Below, piece by piece: positions 1-6,113 of a DNA stretch of 6,563 nt (the first letter of the stretch is position 1; every line of letters begins with the position of its first letter). Below the pieces are notes generated by a model that was not told the DNA's origin, did not search any database, and saw only the letters and a program-made list of their open reading frames with translations. Origin of the DNA: an uncultured delta proteobacterium (GTDB lineage Bacteria; Desulfobacterota; WTBG01; CAIYCZ01). Position numbers and translations under genes: made by a program. The DNA lies in contig CAIYCZ010000523.1 of NCBI GenBank assembly GCA_903924805.1, positions 1-6,563 on the forward strand. The letters run 5' to 3'.

Positions 1-47
1 GAACTTTGAGTTTTGTCATTTATCATTCTCTTGATGGGCTTTGTCAT
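1..47 (-). CDS. Start of an unidentified downstream gene (partial, cut by window edge)
   Basis: An ATG at 47-45 opens a frame that stays open for 15 codons to the window edge, reading MTKPIKRMINDKTQS. It lies 57 bases after the stop of the triheme cytochrome gene, on the same strand, so it would be the next gene of the operon. A short AGAG sits about six bases before the ATG, which is a weak ribosome site. A second ATG at 19-17, in another frame (MTKLKV...), is preceded by AAGAGA and is an equally possible start. Too little is visible to suggest a function. The choice of frame is uncertain. Confidence 0.35.
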   Translation of the reverse strand, partial: MTKPIKRMINDKTQS

Positions 48-104
48 ATACACTCTGCAATCCCGCCTCTTAACACTTCATCTATTGCCTTCTGTCTGTT
101 CCTG

Positions 105-926
105 TTACTTGAATTTTTCCTCAAATATCTGCGGAAAATAAAAAACATCATAATTGGTCAGCATACCGCCTATTTCCATTTTCACCAGCTGGTTTATGCG
201 CGCCGGCTCAAACCCAAGCTTCGTGAAATTCATCATGCCTCCGGTGGTGTGGCAGGCTGAGCATTTGATAAACTCTTTAAGCTCTGTTCCCCGATGCAGA
301 CGGTCTTCGATTTCCTTCTTTTTATCCGGCGCATAGGTGCTCCCCTGCTCCATATACTTCTTTGCTTCATCAACACCTTCTGCTGATGTCACCGGCTTCC
401 ATGTTCCATTTACCTGGACAAACGGCGTCAGCTTTGAATAGTGGTCATCCGTCTCTGCAAACAGCCCTGTTGCTGTGTCAATGGCCGTGCCGTATGGTTT
501 CCCCTTTGGTTTAAATTCCGTGGGGTTTATCCAGTCAAAGGTGACCCTTTCACTGTGTTCAATTTTTAAGTGGCAGGAGTGGCAGGTCAAAAATTCCGTG
601 TGCAGATTCATGATGGCCTTGGCTTTTTTGTTTTTGCCATGGGGGTACGGTGAATGACAGATCAGGCAGTTTGATTTATCCGCCCACGCTTCAAGATTAA
701 CGTCTTCAGTCACCAGGTGAAAATGTTCATGCTTCTGTTTCCGTTCCTGTTCTTTTATGCGCAGCGTCTGGAATGACAGCTCTTTGGTTTTTAGTTCGGG
801 TGGCTCCTTGCGCCGTTCGAACTGTACCTTAAACGTAAGGTAGCCGCTGAGGAGAGCCGCAAGATCGGCAACAACGATGAATACGAGGATCGCTTCAAAG
901 GTCGATTTTTTATCTTTATTCTTCAT
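105..926 (-). CDS. Membrane-anchored triheme c-type cytochrome
   Basis: The 273-residue protein probably receives electrons from the cytochrome b/c fusion protein encoded just upstream and passes them on in the periplasm (inference). It has one hydrophobic segment at about residues 12-32 with lysines before it. This is most likely an uncleaved N-terminal anchor with the bulk outside the inner membrane. Three heme-binding motifs are visible: CLICH (87-91), CHSCH (115-119) and CSACH (222-226). The roughly 100 residues between the second and third contain no heme motif and may form a separate fold. A charged stretch at 36-65 could be a helical stalk, followed by HEHFH at 66-70, which could supply distal heme ligands. 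Its ATG overlaps the stop of the upstream gene as ATGA, and an AGGGGG ribosome site lies about 11 bases before it. I do not recognise it as a named family. It is not an evident NapC/NirT protein, which would normally carry four or more hemes in a compact array. Confidence 0.85.
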   Translation of the reverse strand: MKNKDKKSTFEAILVFIVVADLAALLSGYLTFKVQFERRKEPPELKTKELSFQTLRIKEQERKQKHEHFHLVTEDVNLEAWADKSNCLICHSPYPHGKNKKAKAIMNLHTEFLTCHSCHLKIEHSERVTFDWINPTEFKPKGKPYGTAIDTATGLFAETDDHYSKLTPFVQVNGTWKPVTSAEGVDEAKKYMEQGSTYAPDKKKEIEDRLHRGTELKEFIKCSACHTTGGMMNFTKLGFEPARINQLVKMEIGGMLTNYDVFYFPQIFEEKFK

Positions 927-2794
927 GTCGGCGTACCCCCTTTCGTCAGCTTCTCTTCTTCATTCTCTGCAGTTCCCTCCTGCACCTGACGCTGGTATTC
1001 AAGGAAGTGTTCTTCAATCTGGTGATCTTTGCTAATCCAGCCATTCCAGAAAGTCCATTGCACCGGAAAGCGTCCCGGTGCGACATGGACATTATACAAA
1101 TGCCAGAGCGTTATCACCAGAAAGGCAAGCACCGACTCATCGGCATGCAGCAGCCGCAGCAGGTTAAAGGACACTTTGGGGAGCGGAAGATATTTTACCA
1201 TGGTTTCCGGAAACAGCAGGCACACCCCGGAGAGGGTCAGCACCGAACAGCCCCAGACCATTGCCAGGTAGTGCAGCTTCTGCTTGTACATGAACTTTTC
1301 CATGCACGGCCGCCGCTCTTCCAGGCCAAGAAAATAGCGGAAATCATGGTACAGGTCTATGACATCCTTCCACAAAGGAAACTGAGTTCGCCTGATATCA
1401 AAGGTGTTGTTTCTGATTTTTGTGATGGTACCAAACAGCAATACCAGCAGGTGGTAGGCACAATTAAAGGTAAACAGTGCTGCATTAAAACGGTGAATTA
1501 CCCGCGTCACATTAATACCCCCCATCATATTGATCACTGCATGGGAGATCTCCGAGTTGTGGAAATACAGCGGAAGGCCGGTGGCAACGGCAACCGTGAA
1601 GGTAATTGCCACCAGCACATGGTTAATCACGATATGCAGCGAATACCGCGGATAGTCTCCCTTCGGGGTAAAGGTTACATAGCGGTGCAGGTTGGGAATA
1701 CTGCCCAGCAAACTCTTCCCGGAAGGCATGCCCAGGGCAAGTGTCTGGGGAACGCGAAGCCAGCGCAAGAACCGGGCATCCTTGTTCCTCAGCCGCCCGT
1801 ACGTCTCCATCCCCATGAGGGTAAAGAGAATAAACAGGGTAAAAAACATGACTCCCTGCATCGCTGCTTCAACAATGGTTATCTCCAGCCCCTTGTCTTT
1901 ATGCTTGCTCAGGTGGCTGTCTATATTTGATATCTTGGCGCTTGCCTGGGGGTGACAGCCCTCTGCCTGGCAGGTCCGGAACCGGTTATCAGGATTGATT
2001 GAGGACTGCGGGTCTGAAACCGGCCGTATGTCATGAATGGTCGTGGATGCGTGGCAGCTGATGCAGTCTGCGGTCTCCTGTCCGCCGAACTGGAGAATCC
2101 GGTAGTGGATGGTTTCTTTATATGTTTCAACAACCTCGGCCCGCGCCCCGGTAAACCCCACAATATTCTGGAAATCCTTATCCGCATGGCAGCTTGAACA
2201 CAGCTCCACAATTTGAAGCGGCGGGCGGCTGTGCTTGTGCTTGAAGCGATGCGAGATGTGGATAAAAATGTCTTTCAGCCCCCGTTCCTTGTGGCAGTTA
2301 AGGCAGCGCTCAAATACCTTGTCTGAAGGAATCGCCTCAGGCATCACGTACACATCGTCAAGGTGACAGTATTTACAGGTAGGTTTCAGCTGGGCAACTT
2401 CGGGCGGGTCATCAGACTTAACGCCGTGAATGCTCTTGCGGAAATTTTCTGCAACCTCACGGTGTGAAAAGGCATTGCCGCTGATAACCTTCCACCGTTC
2501 TATATGACATTCCTTGGAACAGTCAACCTTTTGTGCCTCCGGCTTATGCGGCACCCGGTCAATATCGCTGTGGCAGTCAATACAGGTGACGTCACGATGA
2601 ATCGAATCATTATGCAGCTTCGCATCCACATAATAGTTATGCAGGACTCCTTTTTCGTCATACCCTCTGAGTCTCCGGTACTTATGGCAGAACAGGCAAT
2701 TCTCAGGGTCTCGGGCAGAAACAGATGTGCACCATGCCTCCAGCAGTAAAAGGCAGGCTGTAAAAACAAACAGTGCGACTTTTCTGTGGTTCAT
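923..2794 (-). CDS. Fused octaheme cytochrome c / cytochrome b, probable quinol:cytochrome oxidoreductase (CbcL-like architecture)
   Basis: This 623-residue protein probably moves electrons between membrane menaquinol and periplasmic hemes. Residues 1-27 form a signal peptide or anchor. Residues 33-281 hold eight heme motifs: CLFCH 33, CIDCH 71, CSKECH 92 (CX3CH), CKYCH 140, CLNCH 164, CSSCH 199, CISCH 244 and CQAEGCH 275 (CX4CH). Five predicted membrane helices follow at about 306-328, 386-411, 430-455, 507-528 and 550-572, resembling the di-heme cytochrome b subunits of formate dehydrogenases and NiFe hydrogenases. Candidate heme b ligands are H387, H392, H434, H448, H508, H550, H565 and H570. 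Geobacter CbcL has the same general plan (N-terminal multiheme c domain, C-terminal cytochrome b domain), but orthology cannot be claimed by eye. The ATG overlaps the NHL stop as ATGA and has a strong GGGGGG ribosome site close by. The last 25 residues are highly charged and probably cytoplasmic or peripheral. Direction of electron flow is unknown. Confidence 0.88.
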   Translation of the reverse strand: MNHRKVALFVFTACLLLLEAWCTSVSARDPENCLFCHKYRRLRGYDEKGVLHNYYVDAKLHNDSIHRDVTCIDCHSDIDRVPHKPEAQKVDCSKECHIERWKVISGNAFSHREVAENFRKSIHGVKSDDPPEVAQLKPTCKYCHLDDVYVMPEAIPSDKVFERCLNCHKERGLKDIFIHISHRFKHKHSRPPLQIVELCSSCHADKDFQNIVGFTGARAEVVETYKETIHYRILQFGGQETADCISCHASTTIHDIRPVSDPQSSINPDNRFRTCQAEGCHPQASAKISNIDSHLSKHKDKGLEITIVEAAMQGVMFFTLFILFTLMGMETYGRLRNKDARFLRWLRVPQTLALGMPSGKSLLGSIPNLHRYVTFTPKGDYPRYSLHIVINHVLVAITFTVAVATGLPLYFHNSEISHAVINMMGGINVTRVIHRFNAALFTFNCAYHLLVLLFGTITKIRNNTFDIRRTQFPLWKDVIDLYHDFRYFLGLEERRPCMEKFMYKQKLHYLAMVWGCSVLTLSGVCLLFPETMVKYLPLPKVSFNLLRLLHADESVLAFLVITLWHLYNVHVAPGRFPVQWTFWNGWISKDHQIEEHFLEYQRQVQEGTAENEEEKLTKGGTPT

Positions 2795-3753
2795 TGCTTC
2801 CCCCCAATATCTTTCTCCAACAGTTGATACACCCTGACACGGTTGGCAAGCATTTCAACCACATACAGCCGCTGGCGGTCATCTATTGCAATACCAACCG
2901 GTGTTTTCCATGTGACTATTTTACCGGCTTCATCGCCCAGAACTGACTGAAAACTGCCATAGCGGTTGAATACCTGAATCGCTCCCAGGTAACTGTCGCT
3001 GACAAATACCCGGTTGTCTTTATCCACACACACTCCCTTGGGGCGATACAGCTGGCCCAGATCAACTCCCCAGTCACCAATGGTGCTTACCGCTTTCCCT
3101 GCGGGAGTCCATACCTGCACCCGGGTATTAAGCACATCCACAACAAACACCGCGGTGTCCTTTCCGACCGCTATAAAAAACGGGTAGCGGAATTCCTGGC
3201 TACCCTCACCCTCTTTTCCCCAGCGCTCAAGAAATAAAAATTTATCCAGGGAATACAAAAGCACCTGGTGGTTGTCATTATCGACAACATATATGCGGTT
3301 GCGCTTTTCATCAAGCGCCAGGTCAACCGGGTCACAGGGATACTTTGCATCTCTGGACTCGATGGAAAATAAAGACTGGAACTTCCCGTCTGGTGAGAAT
3401 ACCTGGACACGATGGTTGCCGGTATCAGCTACAAAGACCCTGCCCTGGCTGTCAATGGTGAGGCCAAGGGGCGATGCAAACTGTCCCTGTGCCCTGCCCT
3501 TGCTGCCAAAGGAAAAACTGAAAGCCCCCCGTTCATTGAATACCTTGACCTGGCTGTTCACGCCATCAAGCACATATATCGAGTGGTCCTTGCCTACTGC
3601 CACGTCGCTTGGCTGGAGAAACCCCTTCTCTATATCAAACAGATGCCGCACGGGCGTTACCATATAACCATATGAACGTGCGGGTGGCATCAAAATCGCT
3701 ATAAAGAAAGAAAAGATGAGAATGGTCCGTACTGCTTTTTTATCGATGCTCAT
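2791..3753 (-). CDS. Exported NHL-repeat six-bladed beta-propeller protein
   Basis: The 320-residue protein begins with a signal peptide or N-terminal anchor (hydrophobic residues 10-23, then PPARSYG), so it should act outside the cytoplasm. Six NHL repeats follow at about 48-73, 94-119, 141-168, 190-215, 237-262 and 284-309. Each follows the pattern P.G+A.D...++V.D...+RVQVF (+ = hydrophobic), as in VFVADTGNHRVQVF at 106-119. Six blades would close one propeller with almost no extra sequence. NHL propellers usually bind proteins, peptides or nucleic acid. No heme motif or catalytic site is seen, so a scaffold or docking role for the neighbouring cytochromes is the likeliest reading (inference). 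NHL genes are found beside multiheme cytochromes in metal-reducing bacteria. Its ATG overlaps the stop of a possible 25-codon ORF (TAATG), and its stop overlaps the start of the cytochrome b/c gene (ATGA). The ribosome site (CGGGAC) is weak, which favours translational coupling. Confidence 0.9.
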   Translation of the reverse strand: MSIDKKAVRTILIFSFFIAILMPPARSYGYMVTPVRHLFDIEKGFLQPSDVAVGKDHSIYVLDGVNSQVKVFNERGAFSFSFGSKGRAQGQFASPLGLTIDSQGRVFVADTGNHRVQVFSPDGKFQSLFSIESRDAKYPCDPVDLALDEKRNRIYVVDNDNHQVLLYSLDKFLFLERWGKEGEGSQEFRYPFFIAVGKDTAVFVVDVLNTRVQVWTPAGKAVSTIGDWGVDLGQLYRPKGVCVDKDNRVFVSDSYLGAIQVFNRYGSFQSVLGDEAGKIVTWKTPVGIAIDDRQRLYVVEMLANRVRVYQLLEKDIGGKQ

Positions 3754-3830
3754 TATTTTGTCCCGATAAAGCCTGGATATTTAAATTCGCTATAGCGCTC
3801 AATAATCGCAATCACATCCCTGCTTGCCAT
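3753..3830 (-). CDS. Possible 25-residue small ORF coupled to the NHL gene
   Basis: The gap between the SUMF1-like gene and the NHL gene is almost filled by one frame that starts at ATG 3830-3828 and begins MASRDVIAIIERYSEF. It stops with TAA at 3755-3753, and the last A is also the first base of the NHL ATG (TAATG). A GCGGAAAAAG purine stretch precedes its start and could serve as a ribosome site. The NHL gene itself has only a weak site, so ribosomes ending here could restart on it. No family is recognised. It could be a real small protein, a coupling or leader peptide, the tail of a decayed gene, or chance. The frame also stays open upstream for some way into the SUMF1-like gene, so the exact start is unproven. 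Confidence 0.35.
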   Translation of the reverse strand: MASRDVIAIIERYSEFKYPGFIGTK

Positions 3831-3844
3831 GTGCTTTTTCCGCT

Positions 3845-4618
3845 TTACTGAGTTGGCTTCACACAGCGAAACCCGACATTATAACTTCCAGCATCAGGCA
3901 GAGCATAATACCGGTTGGCAACGCGTATCTGCTGTTCATAACAGTACCAGGCTCCGCCGCGCAGCACCTTATGCGTACCGGTCACCGGTCCCTGCGGATT
4001 TTTCCCGGCACGTGCATTGTAATATTCGCTGGCATACCAGTCAGCACACCATTCCCATACATTGCCAGCCATGTCATAGATACCATAGCCGTTCGGCTTG
4101 AAGCTCGCAACCGGCGCAATGCCGAATGACGAGAAATTGGCATAGCCCGTATCCGGCTTGTCACCCCACGGATAAACGCTTTTGAGCATTCCGCCGCGCG
4201 CAGCATATTCCCATTCAGCCTCTGTCGGGAGCCGCTTCCCGGCCCATGCAGCATAGGCCGCAGCGTCATGCCAGCTTACGCCCACCACCGGATCAGTGGG
4301 CCGGTCAAGATCGGGAAACCAGAAGTCAGGCTTCGGGTGGCCGGTTTCCCTGAGGAATCGTTGATACTGTCTGACGGTAACCTCATGGGTATCAATATAA
4401 AAGGCATCAACATAAACGTTGTGAGCCGGCTTCTCATCCGGGTCCCCTGAAGTTGATCCCATTAAAAATGTCCCTGCCGGAACAAGCACCATGGCGTCAG
4501 AGATATCAGATGATGCACTATTTTTATTCTCTAATGAATCCGGATTGCTTTTAATGCTGCAGCCTGCCTGCAAGAGAAGGACAACAGGGATAATAACTAA
4601 AAGGTTATAATTTTTCAT
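3845..4618 (-). CDS. SUMF1/formylglycine-generating-enzyme-like lipoprotein, probably not a canonical FGE
   Basis: The start at 4618 gives 257 residues beginning with a typical lipoprotein signal, with lipobox LQAGC and the lipidated cysteine at C20. Residue +2 is Ser, which in E. coli rules favours the outer membrane. An ATG at 4687, overlapping the previous stop as ATGA, would add 23 residues before the signal and is less likely; neither start has a clear ribosome site. Residues 42-253 form a full FGE-sulfatase (SUMF1) domain: VPAGTFLMGS (46-55), THEVTVRQYQRF (77-88), VSWHDAAAYAAWAGKRLPTEAEWEYAARGG (114-143), GNVWEWCADWY (185-195), LRGGAWYC (219-226) and GFRC (249-252). True FGE enzymes use two cysteines five residues apart. 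Here C226 matches the first, but the second is I231. It may therefore bind or scaffold partners, or catalyse something else, as in the diverse EgtB/PvdO branch. No sulfatase gene is in the window. Its place between cytochrome and NHL genes suggests a role in assembling or anchoring the electron-transfer complex. Confidence 0.85.
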   Translation of the reverse strand: MKNYNLLVIIPVVLLLQAGCSIKSNPDSLENKNSASSDISDAMVLVPAGTFLMGSTSGDPDEKPAHNVYVDAFYIDTHEVTVRQYQRFLRETGHPKPDFWFPDLDRPTDPVVGVSWHDAAAYAAWAGKRLPTEAEWEYAARGGMLKSVYPWGDKPDTGYANFSSFGIAPVASFKPNGYGIYDMAGNVWEWCADWYASEYYNARAGKNPQGPVTGTHKVLRGGAWYCYEQQIRVANRYYALPDAGSYNVGFRCVKPTQ

Positions 4619-4652
4619 CACTGCTGTATTTATGAAGTGGAAATTCTTTTCA

Positions 4653-4670
4653 ACGCACCGTGCGTACGCA
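4653..4670. repeat. Overlapping palindromes before the SUMF1-like gene
   Basis: Two perfect palindromes overlap here: ACGCAC/GTGCGT around a single central base (4653-4665), and the 10-base TGCGTACGCA (4661-4670). They lie 35-52 bases upstream of the preferred start at 4618, in the short stretch that is non-coding if that start is right. A protein-binding site or a small RNA hairpin is possible. No clear promoter accompanies them, and they may be chance. Confidence 0.3.
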
Positions 4671-4683
4671 TTAATACAATAGA

Positions 4684-5787
4684 TCAATGAATCAGGGTGG
4701 ATGTTTTGCGGACCGACTCGAAATCCTCAAACCGCGCATTAATGCCGTTATGACAGCCAAGGCATGCGAAATTATCGGTAAGAAAAGCTCCTTTTGAATC
4801 CTGGGCCAGCGCTGTCCCGTCGGGAGAAAACATAGTCTGAGGGTCTGCCTCGGTTTTTATCCGCCAGAGGTGGGAGCGGATATCGCCGGTGCGATACAGG
4901 CCGGTGCCGCTTGACTGTGACTTTAATCCGGCAAACGGCATGTGGCACTCCTCACAGGCAACTGTTTGCATGCTGAGGGACACTGTTTTACCGGCATGGC
5001 ACTCGATACAGGAAACTTTCAGGGCATCTGCCCTGTCCGTGCTGAGGCTGTAGTGCGGGTTATGACAGGTGCCGCACTCGGCAACGTTCCCATGAGCTGT
5101 TGCCCGCCATTCATTAAACTGCTGCAGGCTTTTAATAAAGCCGCCTTCTGCCTCAATCACCGTCCCATCATTGCGGGAATGGCACCTCCCGCACAACCCT
5201 GATGATGTATCAATGACGATAAATTCCGGTGAACGGGTAAGCACATGCTCGCTTCCCGGCCCATGACAGGATTCACATCCGACGGCAGGATAATGACGGG
5301 TCTGCTGCCATGCGGCATAGAGTGATGGATGGCAGGTGTTGCATACCTTTGCGCCGACATATTCAGCCTGAATGGGAGTGACCGTGAAAAACGCTGAGCG
5401 GACAAGGCGTTCGTGTAAAGGACTGAGCAGGGTTACATCAACACGCACCTGCCCGTTTACGGTAGAAGGGATGGTCTGAGTCCAGACCGCAGTGTAGTTT
5501 GCATGCAGGCCGAAACGAATTTTGGGGCTCAGGTCCTGGGACCAGTTTTCTGCTGTTATCGTGCCGTGGAGAATGGCAGCCCCGGCACGCTTGAATGAAA
5601 ATGCTGCTTCAATCTGTATAGTTTTCCCGGGTTTAAAATCTGTCGTTACATTTCCCTGATCATCTTTGAGGGTTATACCGGCAAAGTCAAATGTCTCTAT
5701 GGATAAGGCAGGGCAAACAAAAATAAAGCAGGAACAAATAGCCAGGACTGGCAAAAGCAAAGTGAGAAAAATGTTTTTTCTATTCAC
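4684..5787 (-). CDS. Secreted heptaheme c-type cytochrome with N-terminal Ig-like domain
   Basis: This 367-residue protein is probably a periplasmic or outer-surface electron carrier. The start is GTG at 5787: it gives a clean signal peptide (NRK, hydrophobic 6-24, likely cleavage after PALS at 29), and no ATG fits, although no good ribosome site precedes it. Residues 30-137 lack hemes and look like a beta-sandwich (alternating strands ending in RSAFFTVTP). Seven heme motifs follow: CNTCH 149, CESCH 171, CGRCH 199, CGTCH 238, CIECH 260, CEECH 278 and CLGCH 342. Possible distal ligands are H165, H180, H232 and H305. The order GCESCHGPGSEHV, CGRCHS, W..TAHG, CGTCHNPH, C..CHMP resembles decaheme proteins of the DmsE/MtrA type and the cytochrome c-554 domain, but with fewer hemes. 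From the fourth heme on it is clearly paralogous to the partial gene upstream (CHMPFA, GD.RSHL..I.T.A shared). It begins the group of closely spaced genes after a probable terminator. NrfA-type catalysis is unlikely, as no CX2CK is seen. Confidence 0.9.
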   Translation of the reverse strand: MNRKNIFLTLLLPVLAICSCFIFVCPALSIETFDFAGITLKDDQGNVTTDFKPGKTIQIEAAFSFKRAGAAILHGTITAENWSQDLSPKIRFGLHANYTAVWTQTIPSTVNGQVRVDVTLLSPLHERLVRSAFFTVTPIQAEYVGAKVCNTCHPSLYAAWQQTRHYPAVGCESCHGPGSEHVLTRSPEFIVIDTSSGLCGRCHSRNDGTVIEAEGGFIKSLQQFNEWRATAHGNVAECGTCHNPHYSLSTDRADALKVSCIECHAGKTVSLSMQTVACEECHMPFAGLKSQSSGTGLYRTGDIRSHLWRIKTEADPQTMFSPDGTALAQDSKGAFLTDNFACLGCHNGINARFEDFESVRKTSTLIH

Positions 5788-5809
5788 GACAATTTCTATA
5801 ATAACGTGA
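5784..5809. repeat. Short inverted repeat spanning the heptaheme start codon
   Basis: TCACG at 5784-5788 and CGTGA at 5805-5809 are inverted copies separated by 16 A/T-rich bases. The GTG start codon of the heptaheme gene (5787-5785) lies inside one arm. It could be an operator half-site pair, or a weak RNA stem covering the start. With only five bases per arm, chance is likely. Confidence 0.2.
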
Positions 5810-5838
5810 CGGATTTTTATAATGCTTGCAGCTGATAA

Positions 5839-5872
5839 TAAGAAGGGAGGCGAACAGTCACCTCCCTTCTTA
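5839..5872 (-). terminator. Strong hairpin, probable (bidirectional) intrinsic terminator
   Basis: A perfect 12-base stem (5839-5850 with 5861-5872) encloses a 10-base loop. On the minus strand the 3' arm ends CCTCCCTTCTTA and runs into TTATC, so the end is moderately U-rich. The matching 5' arm starts TAAGAAGG, giving the A-tract/GC-core/T-tract form of terminators that can work both ways. It lies about 240 bases after the stop of the upstream cytochrome and about 50 before the heptaheme start. It would therefore separate two transcription units, or act as a partial stop or attenuator. Confidence 0.7.
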
Positions 5873-5889
5873 CTTACACATAACCTATT

Positions 5890-5931
5890 GGGATGTCAAG
5901 TATCAACGCCATGTATACGCGCTGACATCCC
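5890..5931. repeat. 9-base inverted repeat with inner pairing
   Basis: GGGATGTCA (5890-5898) and TGACATCCC (5923-5931) are perfect inverted copies 24 bases apart. GTAT (5900-5903) and ATAC (5915-5918) inside can pair as well, so the RNA could fold into a two-part stem with an internal loop. It lies just before the terminator hairpin in the direction of transcription. It could be an RNA structure (3' UTR or attenuator) or a widely spaced operator. It matches no riboswitch consensus that I recognise. Confidence 0.4.
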
Positions 5932-6050
5932 CGCCGAGAGCGCCGATAGAATCGACCAGGGGTTGGGGCGATATATTTTGCATTGTGGATATATCCGGTC
6001 GGATCCTTAATGCTGGTCTGGTAATTAGTATGCTTTGCAAGCACATTAAT

Positions 6051-6113
6051 TTAACAACTGGATTTATTAACATAAGCAGCCTGATTCAAATAGTACTGCT
6101 TTTCGTCATTCAT
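6051..6113 (-). CDS. Possible 20-residue small ORF directly after the upstream cytochrome stop
   Basis: The ATG at 6113-6111 follows the TAA of the upstream cytochrome with no gap and opens a 20-codon frame (MNDEKQYYLNQAAYVNKSSC) ending in TAA at 6053-6051. A long purine run, GGAGGAGGAGGGG, sits in the last codons of the upstream gene, where it encodes four glycines. Its last GGAGG ends 10 bases before this ATG, a workable Shine-Dalgarno position. After the stop the same frame stays open for 58 more codons to a TAA at 5876-5874, so this could also be a small gene broken by a nonsense mutation. No similarity is recognised. The peptide is unproven. Confidence 0.3.
   Translation of the reverse strand: MNDEKQYYLNQAAYVNKSSC

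Larger units (their letters stand above)
5788..6113. other. 326-base intergenic gap between paralogous cytochrome genes
   Basis: No full-length gene is seen on either strand. The gap holds a possible 20-codon ORF next to the upstream stop, a 9-base inverted repeat and a strong hairpin. About 50 bases follow the hairpin before the heptaheme start. They are A/T-rich (minus strand TTATAAAAAT and TTATTATAG) and probably contain the operon promoter, but no convincing -35/-10 pair can be named. A minus-strand frame from ATG 6073-6071 gives a 56-codon ORF (MLINPVVKL...), and a plus-strand frame at 5826-6137 gives 103 codons. Neither has a good ribosome site or recognisable sequence. Confidence 0.6.

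Noticed and set aside
1007..1930. A 307-codon open frame on the plus strand
   Set aside because: It lies wholly opposite the cytochrome b/c fusion gene, has no domain or signal that I recognise, and its composition is what the antisense of a real gene gives.
3845..4618. Sulfatase-activating formylglycine-generating enzyme
   Set aside because: The second catalytic cysteine is Ile and no sulfatase is present, so only the fold name is kept.
4684..5787. Nitrite reductase (NrfA) or hydroxylamine oxidoreductase
   Set aside because: No CX2CK catalytic heme motif is seen and the heme spacing resembles electron-carrier families; no catalytic function is assigned.
5871..5899. Perfect TTGACA (minus strand, 5899-5894) as a -35 box
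   Set aside because: The hexamer 17 bases on is TAAGTA, a poor -10, and transcription would begin inside the terminator hairpin. The hexamer is largely explained by the inverted repeat.
5788..6113. Cyclic dinucleotide (GEMM) riboswitch, sometimes found before Geobacter cytochrome genes
   Set aside because: The conserved GGCAAACC-type core and the order of its elements are absent; only a stray GCAAAGC occurs.
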